NCBI GenBank assembly: GCA_020627605.1
Contig: JAHDGO010000004.1
Span: 15,779-23,685 of the forward strand
DNA: 7,907 nt
Direction: 5' to 3'
Origin: Yoonia sp.
GTDB lineage: Bacteria > Pseudomonadota > Alphaproteobacteria > Rhodobacterales > Rhodobacteraceae
The notes under the pieces: generated by a model
What the model was told of the DNA's origin: nothing
What the model saw: only the letters and a program-made list of their open reading frames with translations
Databases searched by the model: none
Translations under genes and position numbers: made by a program
Shown here: positions 1-7,222 of the stretch, piece after piece
How the letters are laid out: each line of letters opens with the position of its first letter
Numbering within the stretch: the stretch's first letter is position 1

Positions 1-1
1 C

Positions 2-100
2 AATGCGAACAGTGACAGGGGTCGCAGCAACGGCGGAACCGGACGTGACCGTGGCAACAGCGGCGGGAACGGCAATGGGAGCGGTCGCGGCAACAAATAG
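2..100 (+). CDS. 3' end of an unidentified gene, Gly/Asn/Arg-rich tail (partial)
   Basis: An open frame enters from the left edge and stops at TAG 98-100, giving about 32 C-terminal residues made almost wholly of Gly, Asn, Ser, Arg and Asp (for example RGNSGGNGNGSGRGNK). Such a tail is low-complexity and probably disordered, and it carries no diagnostic domain. The gene ends 66 nt before the response regulator on the same strand. Small periplasmic PepSY-domain proteins with charged or low-complexity tails often sit next to PhoPQ-like two-component genes in alphaproteobacteria, so that is one possible identity, but nothing visible here proves it. The frame choice rests on the compositional coherence of the tail and its orientation; another frame over the same DNA (3-227) runs on into the regulator gene and looks like a shadow. 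Confidence 0.5.
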   Translation, partial: NANSDRGRSNGGTGRDRGNSGGNGNGSGRGNK

Positions 101-125
101 GATAGACGTCAAAGCCAGCCGCACC

Positions 126-143
126 TTTGCCAAAATTTTGCCA
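126..143 (+). promoter_or_regulatory. Direct repeat with 11-bp period ahead of the response regulator gene (possible autoregulatory site)
   Basis: TTTGCCA occurs at 126-132 and again at 137-143, so the copies start exactly 11 bp apart with the spacer AAAT. OmpR/PhoB-family regulators, PhoP included, usually bind as head-to-tail dimers to two direct half-sites about 11 bp apart. The repeat lies in the 66-nt gap just upstream of a gene for such a regulator, so it may be the operator for autoregulation. A shorter match, TTTGC, at 162-166 is not in 11-bp phase. No convincing -35/-10 pair was found beside it. The repeat is seen directly; its function is inferred. Confidence 0.35.
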
Positions 144-166
144 CTTCGTCGCATTAACCGTTTTGC

Positions 167-829
167 ATGCGTATTCTCCTTGCCGAAGACGAGCCCACAC
201 TCGCCAACCAAATCAAATCGGTTCTGAACACAGAACAGTTTGTCGTTGATGTCGCCGCCGACGGGGCTGAAGCCCAGTTTCTGGGCGAAACTGAACCCTA
301 TGATCTAATCATTCTAGACCTTGGTCTGCCGATCCGCGATGGGATCACGGTGCTCAAAAACCTGCGCGACGGCGGGAACGACACGCCGATCCTGATTCTC
401 ACAGCGCGCAATGACTGGACAGACCGGGTCGATGGCCTTGATGCCGGGGCGGACGACTACGTCACAAAACCGTTCCACATGGCCGAACTCTGCGCTCGCG
501 TGCGCGCCATGATCCGGCGCAAGGCCGGGCAATCCTCGCCTGTCTTCTCAAAGGACGAGGTCAGCTTTGACAGCCGCACCAATCAAGTTATGGTCGATGG
601 CATGCCGATCAGTCTGACATCGCAGGAAATCGCCGTGCTTTCTTACCTCTTCCACAACGCAGGGCGACTGGTGTCACGGACGGAACTGTCACAGCACATC
701 TACCAATATGATGGCGACCGCGATTCCAACACGATTGCGGTCTTTGTGAACCGCCTGCGCAAGAAGCTTGGCAGCGACCTGATAGAGACCGTGCGCGGAC
801 GCGGTTATGTGATCAAAGCGGTGGCATGA
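167..829 (+). CDS. OmpR/PhoP-family response regulator
   Basis: This 220-residue cytoplasmic DNA-binding regulator is activated by phosphotransfer from its partner kinase. The N-terminal receiver domain (about residues 1-115) has the acidic pair E7/D8, the phosphoacceptor D51 in ILDLGLP, the switch residue T79 in LTAR and the conserved K101 in DDYVTKPF. The C-terminal winged-helix domain (about 125-218) shows LTSQEIAVLSYL, the recognition-helix region NTIAVFVNRLRKKLG and the closing hairpin ETVRGRGYVI. The LTAR-x-x-W-x-D pattern and the DAGADDYVTKPFH stretch resemble enterobacterial PhoP more than PhoB or OmpR. The ATG at 167 gives the standard receiver start MRILLAEDEP, but no clear Shine-Dalgarno sequence precedes it. 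The stop overlaps the kinase start as ATGA (826-829), so the two are co-translated. Family and role are secure; the regulon is unknown, so no gene symbol is assigned. Confidence 0.95.
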   Translation: MRILLAEDEPTLANQIKSVLNTEQFVVDVAADGAEAQFLGETEPYDLIILDLGLPIRDGITVLKNLRDGGNDTPILILTARNDWTDRVDGLDAGADDYVTKPFHMAELCARVRAMIRRKAGQSSPVFSKDEVSFDSRTNQVMVDGMPISLTSQEIAVLSYLFHNAGRLVSRTELSQHIYQYDGDRDSNTIAVFVNRLRKKLGSDLIETVRGRGYVIKAVA

Positions 830-2211
830 CATCGCTGCGCACCCGCGCGATCACCGCGGGGGTCATTTGGGCGATTGTGACCATTGTTCTGGCACTTGCC
901 GGGCTTGGTTCTTTCATGAACACCCAAGCGACAGAGCGATTTACCGAAGCACTGGAAACCCGGCACACCCAGGCCATTGTCGCCGTTTCAAACTATGGCG
1001 AGTCACCCGAATTTATCAGCCGCGGCATGAGCGACCCGGCATTCGACCGCCCCTTCTCTGGTCTGTACTGGCAGATGGAACATGAAGACGGGGACTTTTA
1101 CGTCTCGCCCTCGCTTGTCGATACCATCCTGCCGCGACCGCAGGAGGGTGATCGCGCGAACATCGTCCGCCGCTATGACGGCCCCGGTGACGATCCGGTG
1201 TTGGCCATGGCGCAATGGGTGACCATGGCCAATGGTGACCGCTGGCATGTGCAGGTCGCCTCGTCACTCGATACGCTGAGCGAGGATCAGGCGGCCCTGC
1301 GATCCAACCTGCTGACCGCTTTCGCCATCGTGGCCTCTGTCGGCATTCTTGGGGCATCGGCACAGGTGACGATGATGTTGCGGCCCATCAATGCCCTGCG
1401 CGAAGAAGTCGCCGCGCGTTGGGACGAGGAAGACGGGCTGACGCCAGAGATCTACCCGGTGGAGGTCGCGCCACTTGTCGCCGATATCAACGGGCTGATG
1501 AACCGCAACCGCGATATCATCCGCCGCTCCCGCAGGCAGGCCGCTGACCTTGCCCATGCGGTCAAGACGCCATCAGCCATCGTGCGCAACGAGTTGGAGG
1601 CACTTTCTGGCAAAGGGCTGGAGGTGGCCGAGGCGATCAATGCGCTTGACCGGCTTGACGGGCAACTCAAACGGTCTTTCGCACGGATGCGCGCCGATCA
1701 GGGCGAAGATCAGGTCGGCACCTATACCGACCTTGATGTCGCCCTGGGTCGCATGGACCGTGCCTTTTCCGCCCTGGCGCGCAACGCCGGCAAATCGTTC
1801 ACCGCCAGCTTTCCGCAAGGTCTGCGGGTCCGCATGGACCAGAACGATTTCGAAGAGATCATGGGCAACATCCTCGATAATGCGTTGAAGTGGGCCGATA
1901 CGCAGGTTGATCTGACGGTCGAAGGCCTTGCAGATCGTGCTGTCCGCCTGACCATCGCCGACGATGGGCCGGGTATTCCCGAAGACCAGCTTGATGATGT
2001 GATCAAGGAAGGGCGGCGGCTGGACAGCTCTGTGCCCGGCACCGGTCTGGGCCTGTCCATCGCGTCAGACCTGATCGTGGCCTACGGTGGCGCATTCACG
2101 CTTGGCCGATCTGCGGAACTCGGCGGCTTCTCATTTCAGATGACGCTGCCGACCAGCAGCGCAAAGATCACCCCGCAGAACGCCCAAACAGACCCGTCAG
2201 CGCACGGCTGA
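826..2211 (+). CDS. PhoQ/FeuQ-like sensor histidine kinase
   Basis: This is a 461-residue inner-membrane sensor kinase, the partner of the overlapping regulator gene. TM1 spans about residues 8-30, a periplasmic sensor domain about 31-160 and TM2 about 161-185, followed by a HAMP-like linker up to about 236. The H-box reads DLAHAVKTP with the phosphorylated histidine at H244; the HxxKTP form is typical of PhoQ and relatives, where most kinases have HELRTP. The catalytic domain has the N-box around N348 and N352 (NILDNALKWA), the G1 box DDGPGIP at 379-385 and the G2 box GTGLGLSIA from 405. All catalytic motifs look intact. The sensor domain contains a GLYWQ motif and several acidic residues (EHEDGD), but no ligand can be named. 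The start ATG overlaps the regulator stop. The last 76 bp lie under the convergent DUF697 frame as it is written here. Confidence 0.94.
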   Translation: MTSLRTRAITAGVIWAIVTIVLALAGLGSFMNTQATERFTEALETRHTQAIVAVSNYGESPEFISRGMSDPAFDRPFSGLYWQMEHEDGDFYVSPSLVDTILPRPQEGDRANIVRRYDGPGDDPVLAMAQWVTMANGDRWHVQVASSLDTLSEDQAALRSNLLTAFAIVASVGILGASAQVTMMLRPINALREEVAARWDEEDGLTPEIYPVEVAPLVADINGLMNRNRDIIRRSRRQAADLAHAVKTPSAIVRNELEALSGKGLEVAEAINALDRLDGQLKRSFARMRADQGEDQVGTYTDLDVALGRMDRAFSALARNAGKSFTASFPQGLRVRMDQNDFEEIMGNILDNALKWADTQVDLTVEGLADRAVRLTIADDGPGIPEDQLDDVIKEGRRLDSSVPGTGLGLSIASDLIVAYGGAFTLGRSAELGGFSFQMTLPTSSAKITPQNAQTDPSAHG

Positions 2212-3158
2212 CCAGCCCGCTGACCGAAGGGGACATTGTGAAACGGCAGGGGGCGGCAGACCTCGATCGCGGCGACGCCGACACGCGCGGTCAGCGCCCC
2301 ATTGACCACGCCTTCACCAAACCGGCGCGAGACTTTCGACAGGACGCCGCCGCCGGCGACAGACCCGATCAGGTCATCACCAACGGCCACGGCCCCTGTT
2401 GCCACCAGATGCGTCAGCACGCTGCGTGTCAGCCGCCAACTGCCCAATGTGCCTGACCGCCCGCCGTAAATCTCGGCGATGCGCCGGATCATCCGCAGGT
2501 TCGCCGTCAGCGCGGTGAACAAATCGGCCAGCGCCAGCGGCACAATCGCTGTCACCGTGGCAACCTGCCGTGCGGCGGCTTCGACCTCGCGCATGGCGCG
2601 CGCATCCAGCGGTGCCAAAACGGTGGTTTCAGCCAGCCCCAGCAGACCATCAGCATCCAACACGTCACCCTGACGGCCTTGCAGCTCTGCCCGGCCCCAG
2701 GACGTATCCTCGCGGCTTTCATAAAGCCGCTTGAGCGAGGCGACGACCGCGCGGGCCTTGCCAAGGTCCTGATCGGTCAGGGCGGTCAGGGCCTGCTGCT
2801 GTATCCCGTCCAACCTGCGCAACCGGGCAAAGGCCGCCAGTTCGCGCAAGGCGATGACCAGCAAGACGCAAAGCAACAGCCCGATCAGCACCGTGGCGAT
2901 CCCACCCAAAACGGGCGAACGCGCCAACAGACCGGTCACATAATCCCATGCGGCCAAGGACACCACAAAACCGACCAGTGCCAGAGCCAGCGACCAGAAC
3001 CATCTGGCCAGCCGCGACGGGCGGCGGGCGGCAATCGCCGCAACCTTCCGCATGGCGGCCCCTTGGCCTGCCTCTGGCGTGTCGATGACAGCAGGCGCCT
3101 GATCGGGGCGCGCAGCCTCTTGCCCGTCAAGCTCGATCAACACCGGTCCGTTGGTCAT
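2136..3158 (-). CDS. YcjF-like DUF697/TIGR01620 membrane protein, C-terminus apparently frameshifted
   Basis: As written, this frame encodes 340 residues. Residues 1-50 form a polar cytoplasmic N-terminus, two transmembrane helices follow at about 52-71 and 83-104, then a basic, helical linker, and a DUF697 core at about 200-306 (TAIVPLALADLFTALTANLR, GEGVVNGALTARVGVAAIEVCRPLPF). This matches the YcjF/TIGR01620 family, whose gene regularly follows ycjX. The biochemical role is not established; in enterobacteria the pair is linked to the phage-shock (envelope stress) response. The start ATG overlaps the ycjX stop (ATGA) after a G-rich site (GGGGGA). After V309 the sequence stops resembling the family, whereas the +1 frame reads PSVSGLVSRALTGLFGRSAG and stops at 2168-2170. 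That points to a one-base indel at 2229-2232; the corrected product would have 329 residues. The core protein is secure, its last 30 or so residues are not. Confidence 0.85.
   Translation of the reverse strand: MTNGPVLIELDGQEAARPDQAPAVIDTPEAGQGAAMRKVAAIAARRPSRLARWFWSLALALVGFVVSLAAWDYVTGLLARSPVLGGIATVLIGLLLCVLLVIALRELAAFARLRRLDGIQQQALTALTDQDLGKARAVVASLKRLYESREDTSWGRAELQGRQGDVLDADGLLGLAETTVLAPLDARAMREVEAAARQVATVTAIVPLALADLFTALTANLRMIRRIAEIYGGRSGTLGSWRLTRSVLTHLVATGAVAVGDDLIGSVAGGGVLSKVSRRFGEGVVNGALTARVGVAAIEVCRPLPFHNVPFGQRAGQPCADGSVWAFCGVIFALLVGSVI
2229..2232 (-). other. Probable frameshift site (one extra base in a G4/C4 run)
   Basis: On the minus strand the codons read GTC CCC TTC here. Dropping one C gives GTC CCT TCG GTC and opens a frame of 20 residues that ends at TGA (2168-2170) and looks like the usual end of this family. 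The homopolymer is a classic place for a one-base sequencing or replication error. The site lies downstream of the kinase stop at 2209-2211, so a correction would leave the kinase unchanged. Confidence 0.65.
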
Positions 3159-4567
3159 AGCTTGTCCCCCAGCAAAAACTCTGCCGCCTTGTCCAGCCGG
3201 ATATGCGGCAGACCATCACCAGCCCGACGGCTGAGCGGGGCCGGGGCAAAATTCATCACGCTGTAATCGGCATCAAGCCAGTTCTGCGACCCCCTACGCG
3301 CTGGCGTCAAAAGATGCGCCGGATCATCCGGCAGTTTGCCGGGGTAAAATGCCGCCTGCTTGCCATTGTCCAGCAAACGGCCACGCACCACATCAAGCGG
3401 TCCGTCTCGGTGGTCGACGGTTTCTTCCACAGTGGTCCGCAGCGCCGCGATCGACATCGCCGCCGTCTGCGCACCGGCAAAATCGGCCCGGTCCTTGGCC
3501 TCGCGCAGCAGCGCCTGCACGATGGTGGTCAATTGCGGATGCTGGCTGTGATGCAGATGGTCCGCCTTGGTCGCCGCAAACAAGATCTTTTCCACGCGCC
3601 GCCCCTGAAAGATACGGGACAGGAAGGCGTTTGATCCGGGCCGAAAGGCCCCAAGCACACGCGCCATCGCACCGCGCAGATCATCCAGTGCTGCCGGTCC
3701 CGCATGGATTGCCCCCAGCACATCCACCAGCACGATCTGCCGGTCGATCCGCGAGAAATGATCACGAAAGAACGGCTGCACGATATTGCGCTTGTAGCTT
3801 TCGAACCGCCTTGCAAACTCACGCCCCAGCGACCTGCGCGGATAGGGGCCCGGCGGCAAAGGCGCAAAGGTCAACACCGGAGAGCCTGCCAGATCACCGG
3901 GCAAAAGGAACCGCCCCGGCGAACAATCCGAAAATCCCGCTGCGCGCGCCTCTTGCAGATGCGCGGTAAAGCGTTCGGCCAGCACCTGCGCCTCGGGCTC
4001 TACCAGTTGCACGGTGGGGTCAATCCCGGCGACAAGGGCGACGTAGTCCTCGCCCCCCGGACGGCTGCGGGCGCGTTCGAGCGCTGTGGCGGACCAAGTG
4101 TCATAGTCCTGATCCAGCAAACCCAGATCCAGCAGCCATTCGCCCGGATAATCCACAATATCCAGATGCACCGTGCGCGGCCCGCCGAAGCCCGCCAGCA
4201 ATCCGCGCGGCTGCACCCGCATCGACAGACGCAATTCACTGATTTGCCGGGTGCCGTTCGGCCAATGCGGGTCACTTCCGGTCAGTGCATCCAGATGCGC
4301 CTCGTACCGAAAGCGCGGCACGGTATCATCTGGCTGCGGCTGCAGATAGGCCGTGCTGATAGCCCCCGTGGCGGCGGCCGAGAACTGCGGCATACGCCCG
4401 CGATCCATCAGGTTGGACACCAGCGAGGTGATAAAGACGGTTTTGCCCGCCCGCGACAGACCCGTCACGCCCAGCCGGATCACCGGATCGGAGAACGGAG
4501 CCGCCAGCGTGTCGCCTACGCCGGTCACGGTGCGCGCAATCTGATCGGTCAATGCATTGAAGACCAA
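3155..4567 (-). CDS. ycjX: YcjX-family P-loop NTPase (DUF463)
   Basis: This 470-residue protein is a predicted cytoplasmic GTP/ATP-binding protein of the YcjX family, tied in enterobacteria to the phage-shock (envelope stress) regulon. It has a Walker A motif GLSRAGKT at residues 36-43, a switch-like [13 protein letters not shown] from 139, a VDVLGA strand near 281 and a base-recognition-like ATKAD motif at 332-336. The length is normal for the family. The start is a TTG at 4567-4565, supported by AAAGGA six bases upstream; a second in-frame TTG lies five codons in, and no upstream ATG fits better. Its TGA stop overlaps the DUF697 start, so the two genes form an operon, consistent with a soluble NTPase working with a membrane partner. 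The cellular substrate is unknown. Divergent to truA across 94 nt. Confidence 0.92.
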   Translation of the reverse strand: MVFNALTDQIARTVTGVGDTLAAPFSDPVIRLGVTGLSRAGKTVFITSLVSNLMDRGRMPQFSAAATGAISTAYLQPQPDDTVPRFRYEAHLDALTGSDPHWPNGTRQISELRLSMRVQPRGLLAGFGGPRTVHLDIVDYPGEWLLDLGLLDQDYDTWSATALERARSRPGGEDYVALVAGIDPTVQLVEPEAQVLAERFTAHLQEARAAGFSDCSPGRFLLPGDLAGSPVLTFAPLPPGPYPRRSLGREFARRFESYKRNIVQPFFRDHFSRIDRQIVLVDVLGAIHAGPAALDDLRGAMARVLGAFRPGSNAFLSRIFQGRRVEKILFAATKADHLHHSQHPQLTTIVQALLREAKDRADFAGAQTAAMSIAALRTTVEETVDHRDGPLDVVRGRLLDNGKQAAFYPGKLPDDPAHLLTPARRGSQNWLDADYSVMNFAPAPLSRRAGDGLPHIRLDKAAEFLLGDKL

Positions 4568-4661
4568 GGCCGGTCCTTTCTTTCGTTTCAGTGAAGATAG
4601 GGGCGCACCCAGCCGATGTGTAGGGATTGATTTTGCGCGATCCTCCCCCTACCCCTCGGCT
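4568..4661. promoter_or_regulatory. Divergent intergenic region ycjX / truA
   Basis: This 94-nt gap must carry the start signals for both the ycjX operon and truA if they are transcribed from here. Seen directly: the ycjX ribosome site (AAAGGA on the minus strand, immediately upstream of TTG 4567), and an inverted repeat GTAGGG (4620-4625) / CCCTAC (4647-4652) in the likely truA leader. I found no -35/-10 pair I would defend. Confidence 0.4.
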
Positions 4662-5435
4662 ATGCCGCGTTACGCCCTTCTTGTCGAATATCATGGTGCG
4701 CCCTTCGCCGGCTGGCAGCGCCAGCGCGACCAGCCTTCAGTGCAGGGCACGATCGAGGCGGCTTTGGCCAAACTCGAACCCGGTCCCCACACCATTGCCG
4801 CCGCCGGACGCACCGATGCTGGCGTGCATGCCAAGGGGCAGGTGGCCCATTGCGACCTCGCCCGCAATTGGGACCCGTTCCGCCTGTCAGAGGCGCTGAA
4901 CTATCACCTCAAACCGGCCCCGGTGGCGATCCTTGCCTGCGCACTGGTGGCTGATGACTGGCACGCCCGGTTTTCCGCGGTAGAGCGTCGCTATCTCTTT
5001 CGCCTGATCGCCCGCCGCGCGCCGCTGACGTCAGAGGCGGGACAGCTTTGGCGGGTCAATCATGACCTCGACGCCGATGCGATGCAGGCTGGCGCCAATC
5101 ACCTGCTTGGCCAGCACGATTTCACGACGTTCCGTTCTTCCATCTGTCAGGCGGACAGCCCTGTCAAAACGCTTGATGCATTGCGGGTGGAGGTGTTGCA
5201 GCGGACGATCGGCACAGAATACCGGTTTCATGTCCGTGCGCGGTCCTTCCTGCACAATCAGGTGCGCAGCTTTGTCGGCACGCTGGAACGGGTCGGCGCG
5301 GGGGCCTGGACGCCGGACGACGTGCAAAGGGCGCTGGCCGCCAAAGACCGCGCCGCCTGCGGGCCGGTCTGCCCGCCGCAGGGGCTATACCTTGCCGGGG
5401 TCGGCTATCCCGACGATCCGTTCACGCATATCTGA
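4662..5435 (+). CDS. truA: tRNA pseudouridine(38-40) synthase TruA
   Basis: This 257-residue enzyme converts uridines 38, 39 and 40 in the anticodon arm of many tRNAs to pseudouridine. The N-terminus [21 protein letters not shown] is typical of the family. The catalytic aspartate is D52 in [15 protein letters not shown], and the C-terminal domain has [19 protein letters not shown]. The length is usual. The ATG at 4662 was chosen because it gives the standard family start; the frame is open to 4557, but that adds 35 residues which overlap the ycjX start region and are unlike the family. There is no good Shine-Dalgarno sequence before 4662 (the upstream bases are C-rich). It converges on panC with 8 nt between stops. 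Identity is secure; the exact start is slightly less so. Confidence 0.95.
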   Translation: MPRYALLVEYHGAPFAGWQRQRDQPSVQGTIEAALAKLEPGPHTIAAAGRTDAGVHAKGQVAHCDLARNWDPFRLSEALNYHLKPAPVAILACALVADDWHARFSAVERRYLFRLIARRAPLTSEAGQLWRVNHDLDADAMQAGANHLLGQHDFTTFRSSICQADSPVKTLDALRVEVLQRTIGTEYRFHVRARSFLHNQVRSFVGTLERVGAGAWTPDDVQRALAAKDRAACGPVCPPQGLYLAGVGYPDDPFTHI

Positions 5436-5457
5436 CCCCGCGATCAGACGGCGATAT
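5428..5457. terminator. Weak imperfect hairpin between the convergent truA and panC stops
   Basis: The two TGA stops lie in the arms of a small inverted repeat, TCTGA (5431-5435) and TCAGA (5444-5448), with an 8-nt loop. A second outer pair, ATATC (5428-5432) and GATAT (5453-5457), extends it imperfectly and partly overlaps the inner arm. There is no U-run on either side. It could help end both transcripts, but it is short and might be chance. Nothing stronger is visible in the gap. Confidence 0.15.
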
Positions 5458-6286
5458 TGTCGATCAGGCGCACGCCGGCCAGCCAGGCAGCAGCGAATAG
5501 GCGGGCATCCGGTTCCGCCTTGTCGAGCAGGGACAAATCCCGTCCGCTGCGCAATTCCAGATAGTCGATGGTGTTGAAACCAGCAGCCAGAATGCGCGCT
5601 TCTGCCTCTGGCGCGATCTCGGCCATTGCCGCACCGTCCGCCAGTTTCTGGCGCATGTCTTCCATCACTTCGGCCAGCACAGGGGCATAGACGCGCGACC
5701 GATCCGACAAGAGCAGGTTGCGCGAGGACATGGCCAAGCCATCCTCTTCACGGATGGTCGGGCAACCTATCACCGCAATCGGGATATCCAGATCAGCGGC
5801 CATCCGGCGCACGATCTGCAATTGCTGATAATCCTTTTCGCCAAAGAACGCGAAATCGGCAGAGGTCTGCAAGAACAGCTTTGACACCACCGTCGCGACC
5901 CCATCAAAATGCCCCGGCCGGCTTTCGCCGCACAGCATATCCGTGAGACCGGCGACAGAGACAGTGGTCGCAAACCCATCAGGGTAAATCTGTTCGGGCT
6001 CCGGCACATAGATCAGGTCAACGCCGATGCTTTCCAGCTTGCGCGCGTCCTCATCCTCTGTCCTTGGGTAGTTCTTCAGATCATCGGGGTCGTTGAACTG
6101 CTTGGGGTTCACAAAGATCGTCACGATCACGCGGTCGCATTTTTCACGCGCCGCGCGGGCCAGTGACAGATGCCCCTGATGCAGCGCACCCATGGTCGGG
6201 ACGACGCCAATCGTCTCGCCTGCATTCCGCCAGATTGCGGTTTGCACGCGCAGATCTGCCAAGGTGCGCACAATCGGCGCGATCAT
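5444..6286 (-). CDS. panC: Pantothenate synthetase (pantoate--beta-alanine ligase)
   Basis: This 280-residue cytoplasmic enzyme joins pantoate and beta-alanine using ATP, through a pantoyl-adenylate intermediate, to make pantothenate. The nucleotidyltransferase fold signatures are present: [10 protein letters not shown] at residues 30-39 (HIGH-type), IFVNPKQF at 57-64, [10 protein letters not shown] from 147 and the KMSKS-type [12 protein letters not shown] at 179-190. The length is normal. The ATG at 6286 is preceded by GAGG seven bases upstream and overlaps the panB stop as ATGA, so translation is probably coupled and the two enzymes made together. No panD or panE is visible in the window. 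Identity is very secure. Confidence 0.97.
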   Translation of the reverse strand: MIAPIVRTLADLRVQTAIWRNAGETIGVVPTMGALHQGHLSLARAAREKCDRVIVTIFVNPKQFNDPDDLKNYPRTEDEDARKLESIGVDLIYVPEPEQIYPDGFATTVSVAGLTDMLCGESRPGHFDGVATVVSKLFLQTSADFAFFGEKDYQQLQIVRRMAADLDIPIAVIGCPTIREEDGLAMSSRNLLLSDRSRVYAPVLAEVMEDMRQKLADGAAMAEIAPEAEARILAAGFNTIDYLELRSGRDLSLLDKAEPDARLFAAAWLAGVRLIDNIAV

Positions 6287-7107
6287 TTCGGCGCCTCGTC
6301 GGCAAAAACATGCGCTGGCCCCGGAAACGCACGGGCCCGCACGTCAGCGGCATAGGCGGCTATGGCTGCGGCCCCGTCATCACCCAGATGGGCATAGCGT
6401 TTGACGAATTTCGCCTTGAACGCCGTGAAGAGGCCCAGCATGTCATCGACGACCAGAATTTGCCCGTCACAACCAGCGCTCGCCCCGATCCCAATGGTTG
6501 GAATGGCCACGCGCGCCGTAATCTCATCGGCCAAGCTCTCGGGCACTTTTTCCAGCACAACGGCAAAGGCCCCTGCCGCCGCCACCGCATCAGCATCAGC
6601 AAGGGCCGCATCACGGGCGTCACCACGCCCTTGCACCTTGTAACCACCCAGCGTGTTGATCGACTGCGGCGTCAGGCCGATATGCGCCATCACCGGAATG
6701 CCGCGCGCAACCAGAAAGGCAATCGTCTCGGCCATAGCGACCCCGCCTTCCAGCTTGACCGCACCCGCCCCGGTTTCGGCCATCAGACGGGCGGCATTGC
6801 GAAACGCCTGCGCCGGGCTTTCCTCGTATGACCCAAACGGCATGTCGATGACCATCATCGCCTTTTGCAACCCACGGGCCACGGCCTGCCCATGCAAGAT
6901 CATCATGTCCATGGTGACACCTAGGGTCGATGGCAGCCCGTGCAGGACCATGCCGACACTGTCGCCGACCAGTACGAAATCGCAGTGATCATCCATCATC
7001 TGCGCCATCGGGGTGGTATAAGCGGTCAGGCTGACCAGCGGCGTGCCCCCTTTGGCCGCGCGGATATCATCCGGCATGGGCGCGCGTTTCTTTGCGGTTG
7101 CACTCAT
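6283..7107 (-). CDS. panB: 3-methyl-2-oxobutanoate hydroxymethyltransferase (ketopantoate hydroxymethyltransferase)
   Basis: This 274-residue enzyme makes ketopantoate from 2-oxoisovalerate and 5,10-methylene-tetrahydrofolate, the first committed step of pantothenate synthesis. Seen in sequence: TAYTTPMAQ (28-36), [11 protein letters not shown] with metal-ligand candidate D49, IDMPFGSY with D88, KLEGG with E120, HIGLTPQS (142-149), the candidate catalytic E186 in VVLEKVP, and [22 protein letters not shown] near 196-217. Residue roles are assigned by analogy to E. coli PanB. The frame stays open to 7362, but the ATG at 7107 is preferred: it follows AAGGGG with good spacing, gives the family's usual length, and avoids 85 extra residues that lie over the divergent transporter gene. 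First gene of a panB-panC operon. Confidence 0.96.
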   Translation of the reverse strand: MSATAKKRAPMPDDIRAAKGGTPLVSLTAYTTPMAQMMDDHCDFVLVGDSVGMVLHGLPSTLGVTMDMMILHGQAVARGLQKAMMVIDMPFGSYEESPAQAFRNAARLMAETGAGAVKLEGGVAMAETIAFLVARGIPVMAHIGLTPQSINTLGGYKVQGRGDARDAALADADAVAAAGAFAVVLEKVPESLADEITARVAIPTIGIGASAGCDGQILVVDDMLGLFTAFKAKFVKRYAHLGDDGAAAIAAYAADVRARAFPGPAHVFADEAPK

Positions 7108-7222
7108 GGTTGTCCCCTTTGCTGGCGGCGCAATAGCAGGACGTGCTGGGCCAATCCAGACCGAAACACTTGATCTGAAACGACGTTGCGACAAGACTGG
7201 ACCCAGCCATAGGGGGGCCATC
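7108..7222. promoter_or_regulatory. Divergent intergenic region panB / substrate-binding protein, with interrupted inverted repeat
   Basis: This 115-nt gap separates panB from the divergent transporter gene and should hold both start regions. It contains the panB ribosome site on the minus strand and AGGGGGG at 7211-7217 on the plus strand. An inverted repeat has a left arm at 7145-7159 (GCTGGG, then CCAA unpaired, then TCCAG) and a right arm at 7197-7207 (CTGGACCCAGC): 11 pairs with a 4-nt bulge. Inside it, CTTG and CAAG can pair further. The arms end four bases before the plus-strand ribosome site. No -35/-10 pair was clear enough to call. Confidence 0.4.

Noticed and set aside
3..227. 74-codon open frame at the left edge
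   Set aside because: It runs out of frame into the response regulator gene; the frame ending at TAG 98-100 gives the more coherent low-complexity tail.
2679..3266. Plus-strand open frame of 195 codons opposite the DUF697 gene
   Set aside because: Antisense shadow with a Gln/Arg/Pro-rich, domain-free translation.
3704..4594. Long plus-strand open frame of 296 codons opposite ycjX
   Set aside because: It is fully antisense to a well-supported P-loop NTPase gene, has no recognisable domain, and is rich in Arg/Gln/His as expected for shadow frames in GC-rich DNA.
4557..4661. N-terminal extension of truA to 4557
   Set aside because: The added residues do not resemble TruA and overlap the ycjX start; [12 protein letters not shown] is the normal family beginning.
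6163..6831. Plus-strand open frame of 222 codons opposite panB and panC
   Set aside because: Antisense shadow across two well-identified genes, with no domain or ribosome site.
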